A stretch of DNA of 36,068 nucleotides. Source: Rhodanobacteraceae bacterium (lineage in GTDB: Bacteria > Acidobacteriota > Terriglobia > Terriglobales > Acidobacteriaceae). The notes beneath the pieces are model-generated. The model was not told the DNA's origin. It saw only the letters and a list, made by a program, of their open reading frames with translations, and did no database searches. Below are positions 16,336 to 24,930 of this stretch, piece after piece; positions within the stretch are counted from its first letter, which is position 1, and each line of letters opens with the position of its first letter. The DNA is taken from positions 1 to 36,068 of the forward strand of contig JANXWZ010000151.1 in NCBI GenBank assembly GCA_025350865.1. Direction: 5' to 3'. The position numbers and the translations under genes were made by a program.

Positions 16336-19300
16336 CTGTCCACAGTACTCAAGTCCCTCTGCGCCGCTCTCTGCGCCGCCGCCGCATCCGCCCAGCTTCC
16401 CGCCCCAACCCTCACTCCTTTCACCTACGCCCCCTATGGAGCGAACCCCCACTACGTTCGCCTCGGAGCCCCGATCACCTTCTCAGGACGGGTCCTCCCC
16501 GCCGACGCCACCGGCACCCTCACCTTCACCGTCGACGGCGTCCCGGCCAAAACCGTCCCCCTCACACCACAAATCCTCGGCGACCTTGTCTCTCTCGGTG
16601 ACTCCATCACCCACGCCAGCTACGTCGCCGACCCCGCCCAGCGCTACCCCGCTATCCTCGCCAGATCCCTCAATCTCGCGCCCGCCAACTACGCCGCTCC
16701 CGGCTATATCGCCTGCCAGGTCATGCCGACCGAGATCCTCCCGAACTCCGTCGCCACCAAACCCGCCACCGCGCCTCTGTACTCGCTTCTCATCGGCACC
16801 AACGACATTTACCTCTTCGGCACCGGCTCCCACGAGGCTGCCTTCAACAACTGCCATCAGGCCACGCTCGCCTGGCTCGGCATCTCGCGTACAAACAAAG
16901 TCCTCATCGGCGACGCGGCAGTCACCACACAATCGGGCGTCTGGACGTCCACCCCCGCCTCCAACAGCTGCTGCATCAGCACCCTCACCAACGCAACCGG
17001 CAGCGGCACCATCCGGTTCGCCCTCTCCACCACTGGAGCCTCCGCCTATCTCTGGTATTCACTCCAGACCACATCCTCCGGCAGCTTCACCGTAAGCGTT
17101 GACGGTGCCTCACCGTCCGCCCCCACCCAGACGCTCCTGACCTCCGCCGTGCCAGGCCTCGCTTCCTCCTACGGACTCCTGCGCTTCCCCGTCGCCGCGG
17201 GAACCCACACCTTCGACATCGCCGCTCAATCCGGAACCGTATCCATCCTCGCAATGGGTTCAGCTCCCACCCTGCCCGGCCCCACCGTCCTCGTCGGCGA
17301 CATTCCCAGTCAAGTCAACGGTGACACCGCAGCCATCGCGACCTACACCGCCCACATCCAGGCGAACGTCGCCCTCCTGCACGCAGATGGCCTCGATCTC
17401 CGCTTCGTCCCCACCCAGAGTTACATGCTTGCGACACCCGCTGAGATGATGGACCAGAAGCATCCAAACGCCCTCGGCCTCTCCAATATCGCCGCCGCCT
17501 TCGCGGCCGCCATCACCTCCGCGTTGCCCGCCACAGACACCACCTCAGCCGCGACCGCCAGCTTCACCACCAGCACCCTCCCCATCGGTTCCCACAGTAT
17601 CGACATCCTTTACTCCGGTGACTCACGCTACGCCCCCGCCGATGCCGGAAGCTTCACCGAAACCATCTACGACGGCTCCACCACCACCACCCTCATCTCC
17701 GACGCCGCAACCTACGCCATCCAGTCCCCCATCACCCTCACCGCAACCGTTCCCCAGCCCGCCGTCACCGGCCTCGTCGTTTTCAGCGACCAGTCCGGCC
17801 CCCTCGGCTCCGCATGGCTCAACCAGCCCAACTTCGGCGAGGCGATACTCACCCTCCCCAGCCTTCCGCCCGGCATCCAAACCATCACCGCGCAGTTCCA
17901 GGGAGACTTCCAGTACAGTGCATCCGTCAGCAACGCCGCCCCCATCAACGTCGCCGCGGCCTTCACCACCACCGCACTCTCCGCCCCCGCCACCCGCTTC
18001 TTCGCCGCCACAGCTGTCCCGCTCACCGCAACGGTGACTCCCGCGTCCGCTTCCGGATCAATCGCGTTCGCCGACGGCGGCATCTCGCTCGGAACATCGC
18101 CGCTGGTCTCCGGCGCAGCCACATTCACCACGGCAACGCTCACCCCGGGAACCCACAACCTCACCGCCGCCTTCAGTGGCAACGCAACCGAGCAACCCTC
18201 GCAAAGCCCGGTCCTCACCCTTCAAATCGACCCCAGCTCCTCCACCGTAGCCCTCGCTCCACTGCCAATCTCCATCCTCTACGGAACCCCGCTTGCCCTT
18301 TCCGTCACCGTCTCACCCGCAACGGCCACCGGCACCGTCACCATCGCGGACGGCACCACCACCCTTGGCCAACCCGGCCTCGCCAATGCGGTCGCCACCC
18401 TGACCGCCACCAACCTCACCCCCGGAACCCACACCTTCATCCCCACCTACTCAGGCGACGCGAACGACCTTCCGTCCATCGGCTCACCAGTCTCGACCGT
18501 AGTCACGCGCGGCGCCTCGTCCGTCGTTCTCGCCCCAATCCCTCCGTCCGCAACCTTCGGCACTCCCATCGCCCTCACCGCCACCGTCAACCCATCCGCC
18601 GCCGCCGGCACCATCACCTTCAACGACGCTGGAAGCGTCCTCGCCCAACTCCCCACCGCCAACGGCTCCGCCACCTTCACCTCCACCACCCTCGACCCCG
18701 GCAGCCACACCTTCACCGCAACCTACTCCGGCGACACCTTCTACAGCATCGCCAGCAGCGCCGCCGTATCCACCACCATCACCCTCATCCCCTCCTCTAT
18801 CTCCCTCGCCCCGCTTCCCCTTACCAATTCCATCGGCAACCAGCTCACCCTGACAGCAACCATCAGCCCCACCACCGCCACCGGCACCGTCCTCTTCCGC
18901 GACCAGACCCAAGGCATCCTCGGCCAGACCAGCGTCGCCAACGGGACCGCGTCACTCACACTACCAAGCCCCGCACTCGGCTCCTACTCCTTCACCGCCA
19001 CCTACAGCGGCGACACCCACGACACGCCCGCCACCTCCAACCCGATCGTCACCCACATCGTCCTCATCCCCACCCTCACATCCCTCGTTGCTTCTCCGTC
19101 AGCCGCGGCCTTCGCGACGCCAATTACCCTTACCGCGACCGTCACCGCATCGGCTACTGGCCTTATCGCGTTCTTCGACGGATCATCCCTCCTCGGCAGC
19201 GCCTTGCTCTCGAATGGCACCGCCATCCTCACTACCGCAAGCCTCGCCTCCGGCACCCACACCCTCCACGCCGACTATGCAGGCAGCGCGCTCAATGCCG

Positions 19301-20391
19301 GGTCCACCTCCGGCGCTATTTCCGTCACGATCACCGCCCAGCCCACCGCCACGACCCTCGCCCTCGCCCAAAACCCAATCACCGCGGCCGCTTCCGTGAT
19401 TTGCAACATCCGCATTGCAGCCCTGACCTCAAACCCGTCCGGCACAATCACCTTACGATCCGGCTCCAACATCCTCGCCACCGGCCTTGTCGTCAATCCC
19501 TCCGGAGGCTTCGCCTACGCCACCCTCTCCTTCCCCGCAACGACGCTGGGGCTGGGCACCTTCCCGCTGGTGGCCGCCTACTCCGGAGACCCCGACCACC
19601 AACCCTCCTCCAGCTCTGCCCTCCTCGTCACCATCACGGGCATCCCCACCACGACCACCCTCACCCTCGCGTCGCAGCAAATTCCCATCCAGGGAAGCAC
19701 AATCCTCACCGCCGCCGTCGTCGCCACCGCCACGCCCGCCGGCTCCATCGCCTTCAGCGCCGGCGGAACGACCCTCGCGACCGTGCCTCTCTCCGCCGCC
19801 GGCACCGCATCCTTCGCCTACAGCGGGACGTCCATCGGAGCTTCTCCGATCGTAGCCGCCTACATCCCCACGGGCCTGTATGCCGCCTCCAACTCCAGCC
19901 CCCAGACCGTCACTGTTACGCCACCCCTGGTCGCCGCACTCAGCTCCGCCGCCATCACCACCGTCGCAGGCAGCACCGCAACGGCAACCCTCACCCTCAC
20001 CCCCCTCTCCGGTTTCTCCGGCCCCGTCTCTGCCACCTGCAAGAGCGCCGTCACCTTCGTCACCTGCTCGCTCACCGCTCCCGCCATGCTGACCGCGCAA
20101 ACCACCATCCCCATCACCGTCTCGGTCGCCCAAACCGTCGCCGCGCTTGACCTGTCCTCCACGTCCGGATTTACCGCTCTCGCCGTCACTCTTCCCATTC
20201 TGATCTTCCGCAAGCGTCGCCGAACCTGCGCTCTAATGGCATGCGCATTTTGCGCCGTCTTGGCCCTCAACGGCTGTGCCGAAGGAGGAAATTTCAACAG
20301 CATCCCCCTCGGCCCCCAGTTCGTGACAATTACCCTCACCGCCGCCGGCACATCCATCCCCCTACCCCTGATCGTGAACATCTCCAACTAA
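16336..20391 (+). CDS. secreted SGNH hydrolase with nine Ig-like modules; likely CTG start
   Basis: 1351 residues if translation starts at CTG 16336, with GGGGG 6 nt upstream. The frame is open only back to a TAG at 16306, and no ATG, GTG or TTG comes before the ATG at 16723. From the CTG the protein opens with a signal peptide (STVLKSLCAALCAAAASAQ). The SGNH blocks are SLGDSITHAS (Ser about 90), a Gly in APGYIAC, LIGTND (154-157) and DQKHPN (Asp 373, His 376). The ATG at 16723 would remove the signal and the Ser. A beta-rich stretch (about 195-300) lies between GTND and DQKH. Ig-like (Big_3_5-type) modules are marked by YSGD-like motifs; module 1 is split, residues 41-79 and 401-445, by the SGNH domain, and eight more follow to about residue 1235. 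The tail has a hydrophobic segment, RKRRR, a second hydrophobic segment and LNGC, then about 35 residues. Role: extracellular ester hydrolysis, probably on a glycan; inferred. Confidence 0.85.
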   Translation: MSTVLKSLCAALCAAAASAQLPAPTLTPFTYAPYGANPHYVRLGAPITFSGRVLPADATGTLTFTVDGVPAKTVPLTPQILGDLVSLGDSITHASYVADPAQRYPAILARSLNLAPANYAAPGYIACQVMPTEILPNSVATKPATAPLYSLLIGTNDIYLFGTGSHEAAFNNCHQATLAWLGISRTNKVLIGDAAVTTQSGVWTSTPASNSCCISTLTNATGSGTIRFALSTTGASAYLWYSLQTTSSGSFTVSVDGASPSAPTQTLLTSAVPGLASSYGLLRFPVAAGTHTFDIAAQSGTVSILAMGSAPTLPGPTVLVGDIPSQVNGDTAAIATYTAHIQANVALLHADGLDLRFVPTQSYMLATPAEMMDQKHPNALGLSNIAAAFAAAITSALPATDTTSAATASFTTSTLPIGSHSIDILYSGDSRYAPADAGSFTETIYDGSTTTTLISDAATYAIQSPITLTATVPQPAVTGLVVFSDQSGPLGSAWLNQPNFGEAILTLPSLPPGIQTITAQFQGDFQYSASVSNAAPINVAAAFTTTALSAPATRFFAATAVPLTATVTPASASGSIAFADGGISLGTSPLVSGAATFTTATLTPGTHNLTAAFSGNATEQPSQSPVLTLQIDPSSSTVALAPLPISILYGTPLALSVTVSPATATGTVTIADGTTTLGQPGLANAVATLTATNLTPGTHTFIPTYSGDANDLPSIGSPVSTVVTRGASSVVLAPIPPSATFGTPIALTATVNPSAAAGTITFNDAGSVLAQLPTANGSATFTSTTLDPGSHTFTATYSGDTFYSIASSAAVSTTITLIPSSISLAPLPLTNSIGNQLTLTATISPTTATGTVLFRDQTQGILGQTSVANGTASLTLPSPALGSYSFTATYSGDTHDTPATSNPIVTHIVLIPTLTSLVASPSAAAFATPITLTATVTASATGLIAFFDGSSLLGSALLSNGTAILTTASLASGTHTLHADYAGSALNAGSTSGAISVTITAQPTATTLALAQNPITAAASVICNIRIAALTSNPSGTITLRSGSNILATGLVVNPSGGFAYATLSFPATTLGLGTFPLVAAYSGDPDHQPSSSSALLVTITGIPTTTTLTLASQQIPIQGSTILTAAVVATATPAGSIAFSAGGTTLATVPLSAAGTASFAYSGTSIGASPIVAAYIPTGLYAASNSSPQTVTVTPPLVAALSSAAITTVAGSTATATLTLTPLSGFSGPVSATCKSAVTFVTCSLTAPAMLTAQTTIPITVSVAQTVAALDLSSTSGFTALAVTLPILIFRKRRRTCALMACAFCAVLALNGCAEGGNFNSIPLGPQFVTITLTAAGTSIPLPLIVNISN

Positions 20392-20459
20392 CTGGCTTGT
20401 GAAGCACGGTACAATCAAGCTGCACCACTGCCAGCCGTGACTACGCACCGGCGAACGCC

Positions 20460-20759
20460 ATGCCCATCGGAAAACTGACCCTCGAGCTCTCCATCCCACA
20501 CGCGCAGTCCCTCAAAGACCGCCGTCAGGTAGTCCGCTCGCTCAAAGACAAGCTCCGCCACACCTTCAACCTCTCCGTCGCCGAGATGAACGAAGGTGCA
20601 ACCCTCTGGAATCAGGCCACCGTCGAGGTCGCCGTCGTCTCCAGTTCCATGCAATCGCTCACCCAGCACCTCGAGTCGATCGACCGCGCAGCCCATTCCA
20701 TCACCGCCGGGCTCTCCGCAGAAATCGCCGACTCTTACGCCGAAATCCTCAACGATTAG
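20460..20759 (+). CDS. DUF503 (YlxP-like) protein
   Basis: 99 residues, full length for the family. The sequence opens with the beta strand KLTLELSIPHAQSLKDRR, a close match to the DUF503 start, followed by VVRSLKDKLRHTFNLSVAE. In Bacillus the orthologue ylxP sits between infB and rbfA, and here too it directly precedes rbfA (70 nt gap), so a role in ribosome maturation is likely but not shown. A TACAAT at 20411-20416 is a possible -10, but no good -35 is seen. Confidence 0.88.
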   Translation: MPIGKLTLELSIPHAQSLKDRRQVVRSLKDKLRHTFNLSVAEMNEGATLWNQATVEVAVVSSSMQSLTQHLESIDRAAHSITAGLSAEIADSYAEILND

Positions 20760-20776
20760 CCCTTTTGTTTGTCATC

Positions 20777-20792
20777 CCGCAGGGATCTGCGG
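20777..20792 (+). repeat. small hairpin between DUF503 and rbfA
   Basis: CCGCAG-GGAT-CTGCGG, a perfect 6-bp stem. The sequence leaving it, CTGCGGTTGCC, recurs at 24835 just before the 84-nt repeat copy, which ties this gap to the genome's intergenic repeat family. Confidence 0.4.
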
Positions 20793-20829
20793 TTGCCTTT
20801 GTCTTACTCTAAAAAGAAACGGAAATACC

Positions 20830-21237
20830 ATGCCTGAACCCCGCGCCAGAACCTACCATCGCAACCGCGTCGCCCAATCCTTCTCGGAGGAGATCGGCGC
20901 CATGCTCGAGGGCGAACTCTCCGACCCGCGCATCTTCCCGTCGGTCGTCACCGAGGTCGTCCTCGCACCCGGCGGCAAGTCCGCCAGAGTCTTCGTTGCG
21001 GTACACGGCGGCACAGAGGAGGAAGATTCCACCCTCGCCGCCCTCACCCAGGCCCGAGGCTACATCCGCTCACAAATCCGCGATCGCATGGGCGTCCGCC
21101 ACATCCCGGAATTGTCCTTCGCTATTGATCGTTCGGAAAAAATGACCGGCCGCATGGACGAGCTTCTGGGCCGCATGCGCAAGCGAGACAAAAAACGCGC
21201 CGACGCGGCTCCACCTGACGTCCCGCCGCAGCCCTAG
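20830..21237 (+). CDS. rbfA: ribosome-binding factor A
   Basis: 135 residues from the ATG at 20830; the frame is open further upstream, but only as a shadow of DUF503. RbfA binds the 30S subunit near the 5' end of 16S rRNA and helps late maturation and cold adaptation. Typical features are the N-terminal NRVAQSFSEEIGAMLEGELSDPR, the KH-like core VVLAPGGKSARVFVAV, and LRFxxD-like ELSFAIDRSEKMTGRMDELL near the end. A basic/proline tail follows. It lies downstream of DUF503 and ends in a 4-nt stop overlap with a small ORF on the other strand. Confidence 0.94.
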   Translation: MPEPRARTYHRNRVAQSFSEEIGAMLEGELSDPRIFPSVVTEVVLAPGGKSARVFVAVHGGTEEEDSTLAALTQARGYIRSQIRDRMGVRHIPELSFAIDRSEKMTGRMDELLGRMRKRDKKRADAAPPDVPPQP

Positions 21238-21470
21238 GCCGCTCGCCCCAGCCGGATTTCGGCCTTGGGAGAAGTGCGAATCGCAACTGCCGCAGGCCGC
21301 TCTTCCGTCCGCGCATCGAGCATATACTCGGTCACAAGCCAGAGCCCGAACATCGCTATCAACCAGAACGCAGGTGAACTACCGCCTCTGTTGTTGTCAG
21401 CAAGATGATGCGCAACCGAATTCATCCAACCTGCTACTTCATTCGCCCGCAAAAAAACAGTGTGTGACAT
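21234..21470 (-). CDS. small predicted membrane protein
   Basis: 78 residues from the ATG at 21470, with AGGG a few nt upstream. There is one hydrophobic span (FWLIAMFGLWLVTEYML, about residues 34-50) between polar ends. The stop overlaps the rbfA stop by 4 nt (CTAG), as real convergent genes in this window also do. No family is recognised. It could be an open frame by chance; the hydrophobic span and the ribosome site are the only support. The remaining 225 nt up to the next gene hold nothing I recognise. Confidence 0.4.
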   Translation of the reverse strand: MSHTVFLRANEVAGWMNSVAHHLADNNRGGSSPAFWLIAMFGLWLVTEYMLDARTEERPAAVAIRTSPKAEIRLGRAA

Positions 21471-21696
21471 GGGCCCTCGTAAATCACTCAACTCGTTGGA
21501 GCACGTATGCTTGGCCCGAGTTGCAAACAAACGTAAATTAGTTCGTCGCGGCACAAGACCGCTGCACCCGATCAACTTTTCGCCCGGTGTTCCTTCTACG
21601 CAGCTCATCGCAGTCGGATTGGCGGGCTGGATCGTTTTGACTTCCCGAATTCCATAGGTCCAACCGGATTCTGTTAGCCTTGTTCTCGCCACACCT

Positions 21697-23583
21697 GTGC
21701 GGCAGCCTGATGCAACGGTGACCGAAATCTCCCAACCCGCCAGCCCCACTTCGGCCTCGAACAAATCCGGCCAGCGTCTGCCATTCGCGAATCTCCCCAG
21801 GACCAACCCCATCGTCGGATGGGTGAAGAGCTTTTTGCATGGCCCTACTTTCGCCTCGCCGTGGGAGTTCCTAATCCTCGTTGCAGTCGGTGGATTCCTC
21901 CTGCTGTTCGGCCTCACGCCGTTGACCGGCGGCGACCGCCTGGGCCTCGTTGGCGCCGACGAACCTCGCTATGCCCAGGTCGCCCGCGAGATGCTCGCTG
22001 TCCACGACGCCACCTGCGACCGGCTCCACGCCGACATGCTCCCCCGCAGCCTGCGCCGCGTCGACATCGACAACTCCTACCGGTGCCTGATGACCGGCAC
22101 CGTCACCCCCATCCTCCACGGCCAGCCCTGGCTGGAAAAGCCAGCCCTCTACTACTGGCGAGCCATGGGCTTCTTCCGCGAGTTCGGCATCTCCGACTGG
22201 AGCGCACGCCTGCCCAGCACCTCCGGAGCCGCCTTCCTCGTCTGCCTCATCTTCCTCCACATGCGACGCTTCCGTCCCGGCGGCCACCTTGACGCCGCCC
22301 TCATCACCATGTCGGCCATCGCCATCTTCGCCTTTTCCCGCGGGGCCTCCACCGACATGCAACTCGCGGCGCCTTTCTGCATCGGTATGCTCGGCTGGTA
22401 TGCCTGGTATGAGACCGGCAAGAAGTTCTGGCTCTTCGACCTCTACTTCTTCGGAGCCGCGGCCACGCTTGCCAAGGGACCCGTCGCCCCCTTCCTCGCA
22501 CTCAGCATCATCTTCCTCTTCATCGCCTTGCGCCGCGAGTGGAGCCTCCTTCGCCGCACCATCTGGCTACCAGGAATCGCGCTTTATCTGGTAATGGTCC
22601 TGCCCTGGTACATCGCCGTCCAGCGCAAGAACCCAACCTTCCTCAACGAATTCATCCTGAACCATAACCTCAAACGATTCGCGACCAACGAGTTCCAGCA
22701 CCACCAGCCCGGCTACTACTTCCTCATGGTGCTCATCCTCGGCCTGATGCCCTGGACCGTCCTGTCATTCCGAGCGCTGGTCGACGCCGTTCAAATCTCC
22801 TTTGCCGAATGGAAGGTGCGCCGTAAGCCCATCCCGTACCTCGGCAACTCCCGTCCCGGCGACGCGTTCCCGGAGTTCCTGGTGCTCTGGACGCTCTTCC
22901 CCATTCTGTTCTTCTCGTTCTCCGGATCGAAGCTCCCCGGCTACATTCTGCCCGCAATCCCGCCGCTTACCATCCTCACCGGCGACTACCTCTATCGAAC
23001 CCGCCGGACCGGTTTACGTCCGTGGCTGCTGTGGTCGCACGGCCTCTTGTGCGCGATCATGGTCTTCGTCCTGGTGCTGGCGCCGCAGCACATGAAGTAC
23101 GACACCCTGGTTCCGTCCGCGCAATGGCTCGTCATCGCGGCATTCGCGGCACTGGTGACGTTGTTGTTGGTAGTCGCAGCGGTTCGACGCCTGGGCAACT
23201 CCCAGATCCTTTACGTGACGCTGGTCCCGGTGTGCGCCGTCCTCGTCTTCCTGCTCGGGTTTCACGGACGCGATCTTGACCTGAACTACAGCGCCCGACC
23301 GCTCGCCCGCGAGATCGCCGCCCAGGCCCCCGAAGAAAAGATCATCGCGCTCATCGGCGTCCGCCGCGACATAGAATACGGCCTCTCCTTCTATCGCAAC
23401 CAGCCCATGCAGCACTACGACAACGCGCAGGAAGGCGTGCCCGCCGGCGAACACCTTCTGGTAGCTCCCATCAATGACACACAGGATCTGGACCGCTACC
23501 TTAATGGTCGCATTTACGTGCCGCTCTTCCTCTACGACATGCAAGGGCTTGAGGTCTACCGCGTCTTCGCCAAAGGCAGTTGA
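21697..23583 (+). CDS. GT39/ArnT-like polyprenyl-phosphate-sugar glycosyltransferase
   Basis: 628 residues from the GTG at 21697; a second in-frame GTG at 21718 is equally possible, and neither has a clear Shine-Dalgarno. It is an integral membrane protein with about 11-12 helices. The first periplasmic loop carries the metal/catalytic GADEPRYAQVAREML motif of the GT39/GT83 (PMT/ArnT) superfamily, followed by GQPWLEKPALYYW. Further family marks are TLAKGPVAPFLAL, VLPWYIAVQRKNPTFLNEF and SGSKLPGYILPAIPPL. The enzyme would transfer a sugar from a polyprenyl-phosphate donor onto a lipid or protein acceptor at the periplasmic face; donor and acceptor are unknown. The loop between DEPRYAQ and KPALYYW is longer than in ArnT and contains two Cys. 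Confidence 0.88.
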   Translation: MRQPDATVTEISQPASPTSASNKSGQRLPFANLPRTNPIVGWVKSFLHGPTFASPWEFLILVAVGGFLLLFGLTPLTGGDRLGLVGADEPRYAQVAREMLAVHDATCDRLHADMLPRSLRRVDIDNSYRCLMTGTVTPILHGQPWLEKPALYYWRAMGFFREFGISDWSARLPSTSGAAFLVCLIFLHMRRFRPGGHLDAALITMSAIAIFAFSRGASTDMQLAAPFCIGMLGWYAWYETGKKFWLFDLYFFGAAATLAKGPVAPFLALSIIFLFIALRREWSLLRRTIWLPGIALYLVMVLPWYIAVQRKNPTFLNEFILNHNLKRFATNEFQHHQPGYYFLMVLILGLMPWTVLSFRALVDAVQISFAEWKVRRKPIPYLGNSRPGDAFPEFLVLWTLFPILFFSFSGSKLPGYILPAIPPLTILTGDYLYRTRRTGLRPWLLWSHGLLCAIMVFVLVLAPQHMKYDTLVPSAQWLVIAAFAALVTLLLVVAAVRRLGNSQILYVTLVPVCAVLVFLLGFHGRDLDLNYSARPLAREIAAQAPEEKIIALIGVRRDIEYGLSFYRNQPMQHYDNAQEGVPAGEHLLVAPINDTQDLDRYLNGRIYVPLFLYDMQGLEVYRVFAKGS

Positions 23584-23646
23584 CAGTTGACAAGCAGGAC
23601 AATCGTCCTGTCTGCCCCGCCAGCCTGCCTTTGTCCTTGCTTCTGA

Positions 23647-23677
23647 GGTAGGTCCGGGCTTCAGCCCGGACATCTAC
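23647..23677 (+). repeat. GTCCGGGCT/AGCCCGGAC hairpin repeat
   Basis: GTCCGGGCT-TC-AGCCCGGAC (23652-23671) is a 9-bp perfect stem, extended outward by GGTAG / CTACC with a 2-nt bulge. It lies 65 nt downstream of the glycosyltransferase stop and is followed at 23693-23706 by GGGGCT-TT-AGCCCC, a second palindrome with the same core (GGCTTYAGCC). The pair may end or stabilise the transcript; no T-run follows. Confidence 0.55.
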
Positions 23678-23692
23678 CGGCAAGAAAGAATC

Positions 23693-23706
23693 GGGGCTTT
23701 AGCCCC
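23693..23706 (+). repeat. GGGGCTTTAGCCCC palindrome
   Basis: A 6-bp perfect stem with a 2-nt loop, sharing the GGCTTYAGCC core of the hairpin 21 nt upstream. Confidence 0.5.
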
Positions 23707-23799
23707 TGGGGTATGCTCTCTTGTGCAACAAAACACAATCCGCAGGTTGGCGCGGGGTGCATCACATGCACTAACTTGAGAACTGTCCAAGCCACTCAT

Positions 23800-23827
23800 A
23801 CTATCAACTACCAACTACCAACTGTTC
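23800..23827 (+). repeat. ACTAYCA heptad tract, copy 2
   Basis: Heptads of consensus ACTAYCA start at 23800, 23807 and 23814 and are closed by ACTGTTC. The ATG of the GNAT gene begins 2 nt after the tract, so the repeat fills the place where a Shine-Dalgarno would be. Confidence 0.6.
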
Positions 23828-23829
23828 TC

Positions 23830-24828
23830 ATGACCAGCCCGCAACAAATCGAGATCCTTGACCTTCGCCACTTCAACGCGAAGCAGCTTCGCCAGCTTCT
23901 CGAACAGGAGGCCGACCTCTGGTTCCGCCGTCTGCGCTGGGATTACCGCAGCTCCACCGAGCTCCTGCTCCAGTATCTGGACTCACGCATCCTGCCCGGT
24001 TTCGTTGCCCTCGACCGCGGACGGGTCTGCGGCTATACCTTCTGCGTCTACGAAGGCCACAAGGCAGTGATCGGCGATCTCTACGCCTCCGCCGAGCATC
24101 CTGCGCCGCTCGACGTCAGCCACTCGCTCGCCCACCACATCCTCGAAACACTGAACAGCTCTCCCGACATCGAACGGATCGAGGCCCAGCTTCTGCTCTT
24201 TGACTCCGGCATACTCGCCCCGGCATTCGCCAATCTCAATCCGAACAGGCCCGCCTTCAGTGCCTTTCCACGCCTTTTCCTCGAACGCAAACTAACGCCA
24301 AACACAGCGACACCACTGCCGCCAGTTCCCGTCGATCTTGAACTCTGCGGCTGGAATGCGAGCTTCTACCAACCGTCCGCCGAGCTGATTCAGCGCGCCT
24401 ATCAGGGCCACATCGACTCCACCATCAACGACCAGTACCGCTCACTCGCCGGTTCGCTGCGATTCCTCCACAACGTCGTCCGCTTCCCCGGCTGCGGCAC
24501 CTTCGACCCCCAATCGTCCTGGGTGCTACGCGACCGCAAGACCCGCGCCTTGGTCGCCGTCATCCTCTGCTCGCGCGTCGCTCCGGAGGTTGCCCACGTC
24601 ACCCAGCTGTGCGTCGCCCCGTCCTATCGGGGTCGCCGCCTCGGTGGGTTGCTGCTGAACGTGTGCATGGCGCGCATAACGCAACATCGCTACGCGGCGC
24701 TCACCCTCACCGTGACCGAAGCCAACACCGCGGCAACCAGGCTCTACGCCGCAGCCGGCTTCACCACCCGCCACCGCTTTGACGCGCTGGTCCTCGACAA
24801 GAAGCCCCACCGCCTCCGCCTCGTTTAA
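23830..24828 (+). CDS. GNAT-family N-acetyltransferase (two-lobed)
   Basis: 332 residues from the ATG at 23830. The longer frame from 23713 is rejected because it runs through a heptad repeat. The C-terminal half carries a clear GNAT domain: VTQLCVAPSYRGRRLGGLLL is motif A with the acetyl-CoA pyrophosphate loop (R/Q-x-x-G-x-x), followed by LTVTEANTAATRLYAAAGF, the motif B helix. The N-terminal half (to about residue 160) may be a degenerate second GNAT lobe (LPGFVALDRGRVCGYTFCVYEG). The substrate is unknown. No Shine-Dalgarno is visible because the ATG abuts the heptad tract. It stands as a single gene. Confidence 0.82.
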   Translation: MTSPQQIEILDLRHFNAKQLRQLLEQEADLWFRRLRWDYRSSTELLLQYLDSRILPGFVALDRGRVCGYTFCVYEGHKAVIGDLYASAEHPAPLDVSHSLAHHILETLNSSPDIERIEAQLLLFDSGILAPAFANLNPNRPAFSAFPRLFLERKLTPNTATPLPPVPVDLELCGWNASFYQPSAELIQRAYQGHIDSTINDQYRSLAGSLRFLHNVVRFPGCGTFDPQSSWVLRDRKTRALVAVILCSRVAPEVAHVTQLCVAPSYRGRRLGGLLLNVCMARITQHRYAALTLTVTEANTAATRLYAAAGFTTRHRFDALVLDKKPHRLRLV

Positions 24829-24839
24829 GGAACCTGCGG

Positions 24840-24923
24840 TTGCCGTTGCCTGTTCCAAGCTCATAGCTCATAGCTCGAAAGCTGTCAGCTCAAGATTCAT
24901 GCCGTTGTCTGTTTTAATCCGTG
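24840..24923 (+). repeat. 84-nt intergenic repeat with AGCT heptads, copy 1
   Basis: It opens TTGCCGTTGCCTGTTCC, then carries AGCT cores at 24858, 24865, 24872, 24880 and 24887 (steps 7, 7, 8, 7) and ends ATCCGTG. The copy at 25535-25618 has the same length, the same spacing of the cores and about four fifths identity by eye. It lies just past the VanZ stop. Confidence 0.65.
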
Positions 24924-24930
24924 CCAATCC

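Noticed and set aside
17814..20150. 778-codon His/Arg/Pro-rich frame overlapping the Ig-repeat gene on the same strand
   Set aside because: A shifted-frame shadow of repeated Thr/Ala/Pro codons; the composition is not protein-like.
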